From NCBI GenBank assembly GCA_021824055.1, contig JAKALV010000125.1, positions 1 through 9,323 of the forward strand: DNA of 9,323 nt, in the 5' to 3' direction. The notes under the pieces were generated by a model that searched no databases, was not told the origin of the DNA, and was given only the letters and a program-made list of their open reading frames with translations. Position numbers and translations under genes: made by a program. How positions within the stretch are numbered: the stretch's first letter is position 1; the number at the start of each line of letters is the position of its first letter. This document shows, piece after piece, positions 7,016-9,323 of the stretch. The DNA comes from Acidobacteriota bacterium (GTDB lineage Bacteria > Acidobacteriota > Vicinamibacteria > Vicinamibacterales > SCN-69-37).

Positions 7016-9323
7016 TTCTTTATGGTCTCCAACATCCGCTTGAGTTCTGCGGCGTTCGGCAGGCTGGCGAGGCCGGCTTCGAGCGCCTGGACCGCCAGCG
7101 CAGGCTGTTTCAGTTCGATAAACGTGTCGGCCAGCGCCAGGTGCGCCGGGACCATCGAAGGATCCAGGGCTGCGGCGCTTCGAAACGCCGACGCCGCCGC
7201 CTCCAGATTACCCGTACCCCGCCGCGCCCAGCCCAGCAGAAACGCGACCGGCGCCGATTGCCCACCGCCCGCATCGAACGCCGCGCCAAGCGTGGTCGCG
7301 GCCTCCGCGTACTGCGCGGCCTTCAACTGTGTGACGCCGCCGGCGGCTTGGCGGACGGCAGGATCGGTGGTCGTGGCCGCCGCTGATACAAGGGCCGCCG
7401 CGATCGTCCCGTCCGCGGCGGCGGATGGCGCTGGTCGCTCAGGCGCGACCGGTGGCGGGGGCGCGGGGCCTTCGCCCACGATCACGGTGACCTGCCGCCG
7501 CAGGTCTGAAACGAGCTCGCCGCCGGCCCGGATCTCGGCGCGCGCCACGTAGTCGCCGGCCGGGACGCCGGCCAGAGGGATCTCGAACAACAAGTCGCGC
7601 ATGGGCTGGCCATCGACGTCGCGGATGTCGGCCGCCACCCCGCTGACACCCATAACCGCCGTGGTGCCGCCGATCGGGATCAGCTCGAGGCGCGATGTCA
7701 GCTTGTCCAGTTGGGCGGCCGACCGCCCGTACACGCGCACCGCGGCCGGCAGCGGCTCGGCGGTGTACGCGGTTGCCCGCACCGGCAACAGGGGGCTGGG
7801 TCGGCCCAGGATCAGGTCGCTGGCGCCCACGTCCGGCCCGCCGAGCGCGCGCACGGTGAACTGGCGGTCCGCGCTGCCCATCACGCCACCCGGCTCGCGG
7901 ACGATCGCGCGCATGAGGTAGTCGCCGGGCGGCACCGTGAACTGCACGCGCCAGGCGCCGACCCCCGTGGTGCGGCCGCGGCTGACCGACGTCGGCAATG
8001 GAATCTGGTCCGCGCCGCTGGCGGCCACGCGGCCCGTGCGCGCATCGCGGACGAGAAACACGACGTCGGCGTTGGGCGCGTCAGCGCCCGTGGCGGGGCC
8101 TGTGTTCACCGGCAATTCGGCTTCAAGGCTGAGCACCACGCGTTCGGCACCGGTGCCGCCGCCGTGACTTTGATACGTCGTGTATTCCACCCGCAGGCCC
8201 TGGTGGCCGAATGGCGCCGTCAGCGCCGCGTCGATCGTCATACGCCGCAGGCTCGGGAGCGTGTTCTCCGCGCGCGAGTCGGCGCCGGCCGCGTAGCCCG
8301 TGCGTGTGTCCACGACTGCGCCGGGACGCGTGACTTTCACTTCCACGTGCCGGTACGCGTTGCGGTCCGCCCGCGCTTCCGCGGACGACTCGAAGCCGAC
8401 GATGTAGTAGTCGGTGTTGGGCGTGCCGAGTGCACTGAGCGCCTTGTCCAGATGACTGAGCGCGTCGGGCACCAGCGCGCCGCTGGTTTCCGCAGCCAGG
8501 CTGCCGATCGGTTCGGTGCGGCTGAGGATCTCGCTGGCCACGTCGTTGCCGGTGGGCTCGGCGCCGTTGTTCGAGACACGGTCGTTGAGGTCAAGAGCGT
8601 ATACCACGCCGTACACTTCCGCCGCGGCTGCCGCCACGGCTCGCACCTCGGTGGCGACGTTGTCGCCATGAAAACCTTCACTGAACAAGATGATCGTCTT
8701 GCGGCCGTCGATGCTACGCAGGGATTTTAGTAGTTCGGCGGACATCTGCAGAAACCGTCGGCTATCGCCGTCGGCCTTCGTGACGATCGTCTGCGCGTTT
8801 TCTGTGATGATGCGGCGCCGCACCTCAGGCAATTCCGCCGCGCGCGCGATGGCGTCAGCCGCGATGCTCGCGCGCGATGTCGTGCCGGTGTCGCTCAACA
8901 CCAGGAAGCGCGTCAGCACTGATTCATTGCCGCGCAGGATCTCGTACGCCTCCTGCGCGGTCATTTCGCCGATGATGCCCGTGGAGACGCGCTCGAGATT
9001 GCCGCGCACGTGCTGCAATTGCTCGATCGCGGCGCGCGTGTTGTTCGTGAAGGCGAGCGCGGGGCCCGGAGCGGGCAGGCCGTACACAGCCACTCGATCC
9101 TCCGGCCGCACGCGCGCTGTGAGGAAGCGTTCGGCGGCGAGCCGGACTTTCTGCTCGGCGCCGGCCGTGATGTGTTCCTGATCGAAGAGCAGCAGGTACA
9201 ACTGCCCACGTGGCGCGCCCTGATTGGTCGAAATCTCAGCCGCGATCGTGCGTTGCGCCGACTCAACGTAGGAGCGGCCGGCGTCGGCGATATGTTGCAG
9301 AAGCACCACCGGCCGAACGACGC
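7012..9323 (-). CDS. VWFA-related protein with beta-sandwich region and C-terminal TPRs, 5' end cut by window
   Basis: The frame is open to the right edge, so the gene is incomplete. A GTG at 9309 would give 765 residues, but the codons before it read VVRPVVLLQHI, which fits the family's DFxxxxDG...opening strand and is matched by EDGQPQAIQTIYLV in the paralogue at 4084-6252. The true start and signal peptide thus lie outside. Counting from 9309, the VWFA core (about 36-350) has LLLFDQEHIT in place of DxSxS, then TIILFSEGF, YYIVGF and VKVTRPGAVVDTRTGY. Residues about 355-605 look like two beta-sandwich units (WRVQFTVPPGDYLMRAIV and FEIPLAGVPAGDYVARAEI). A Pro-rich hinge (about 605-630) leads to TPR-like helices up to the end. 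It is probably exported and acts by protein binding; no catalytic site is seen. It is the most upstream visible gene of the operon; the promoter is not in the window. Confidence 0.9.
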   Translation of the reverse strand, partial: VVRPVVLLQHIADAGRSYVESAQRTIAAEISTNQGAPRGQLYLLLFDQEHITAGAEQKVRLAAERFLTARVRPEDRVAVYGLPAPGPALAFTNNTRAAIEQLQHVRGNLERVSTGIIGEMTAQEAYEILRGNESVLTRFLVLSDTGTTSRASIAADAIARAAELPEVRRRIITENAQTIVTKADGDSRRFLQMSAELLKSLRSIDGRKTIILFSEGFHGDNVATEVRAVAAAAAEVYGVVYALDLNDRVSNNGAEPTGNDVASEILSRTEPIGSLAAETSGALVPDALSHLDKALSALGTPNTDYYIVGFESSAEARADRNAYRHVEVKVTRPGAVVDTRTGYAAGADSRAENTLPSLRRMTIDAALTAPFGHQGLRVEYTTYQSHGGGTGAERVVLSLEAELPVNTGPATGADAPNADVVFLVRDARTGRVAASGADQIPLPTSVSRGRTTGVGAWRVQFTVPPGDYLMRAIVREPGGVMGSADRQFTVRALGGPDVGASDLILGRPSPLLPVRATAYTAEPLPAAVRVYGRSAAQLDKLTSRLELIPIGGTTAVMGVSGVAADIRDVDGQPMRDLLFEIPLAGVPAGDYVARAEIRAGGELVSDLRRQVTVIVGEGPAPPPPVAPERPAPSAAADGTIAAALVSAAATTTDPAVRQAAGGVTQLKAAQYAEAATTLGAAFDAGGGQSAPVAFLLGWARRGTGNLEAAASAFRSAAALDPSMVPAHLALADTFIELKQPALAVQALEAGLASLPNAAELKRMLETIKK

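Noticed and set aside
7711..8730. 339-codon plus-strand open frame
   Set aside because: It is antisense to the VWFA gene at 7012-9323, is rich in Arg, His, Ala and Gly, and resembles no family; the minus-strand protein carries clear VWFA motifs.

Overview
The window looks like an accessory stretch of an Acidobacteriota genome, most likely class Vicinamibacteria. Three things point there: two 'VWFA-related' exported proteins of the type named after Acidobacteria (TIGR03436 kind), an Oar-like TonB-dependent receptor with an N-terminal carboxypeptidase-regulatory-like domain, and high-GC coding sequence broken by short iterated repeats of the GGTCCTNG, CCTTGGAC and ATCGGGGA kinds. The taxonomic placement is inference; there is no rRNA or other marker gene.

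Layout. Positions 1-134 carry octamer repeats and no gene. A small CsoR/FrmR-family metal-sensing repressor lies at 213-488 (+). A gene-poor gap (489-803) holds a weak candidate promoter and the leader of a 956-residue outer-membrane receptor (804-3674, +). This receptor ends in a very strong intrinsic terminator (3694-3726). Then comes a ~340-bp array of 7-8-bp ATCG-type units arranged as a large inverted repeat (about 3740-4075), placed exactly between convergent genes. The rest of the window is one minus-strand operon, read from right to left: a VWFA-TPR protein cut by the window edge (7012-9323), a small exported beta-propeller-like protein (6239-7015) and a second VWFA-TPR protein (4084-6252). 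Adjacent genes overlap by 4 and 14 nt, so they are probably translationally coupled.

How the genes may work together. The three minus-strand products all appear to be exported and carry protein-protein interaction modules (VWFA fold, beta-propeller, TPR), which suggests a periplasmic or surface assembly. No enzyme is visible, so its job is unknown. The receptor has the layout of an outer-membrane transporter or anchor of the Oar type; its substrate cannot be read from sequence. The CsoR-like regulator has the complete Cys-His-Cys set of copper(I) sensors, but no copper exporter or chaperone is in view, so its target is open.

The most unusual signals are where short genome repeats meet genes. 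One repeat family forms the intergenic inverted-repeat array. A second appears to supply the N-terminal part of the signal peptide of the 4084-6252 gene. A third, a 9-bp unit, is present in nine copies in frame inside the same gene, and a 24-bp repeat forms its proline-rich linker.
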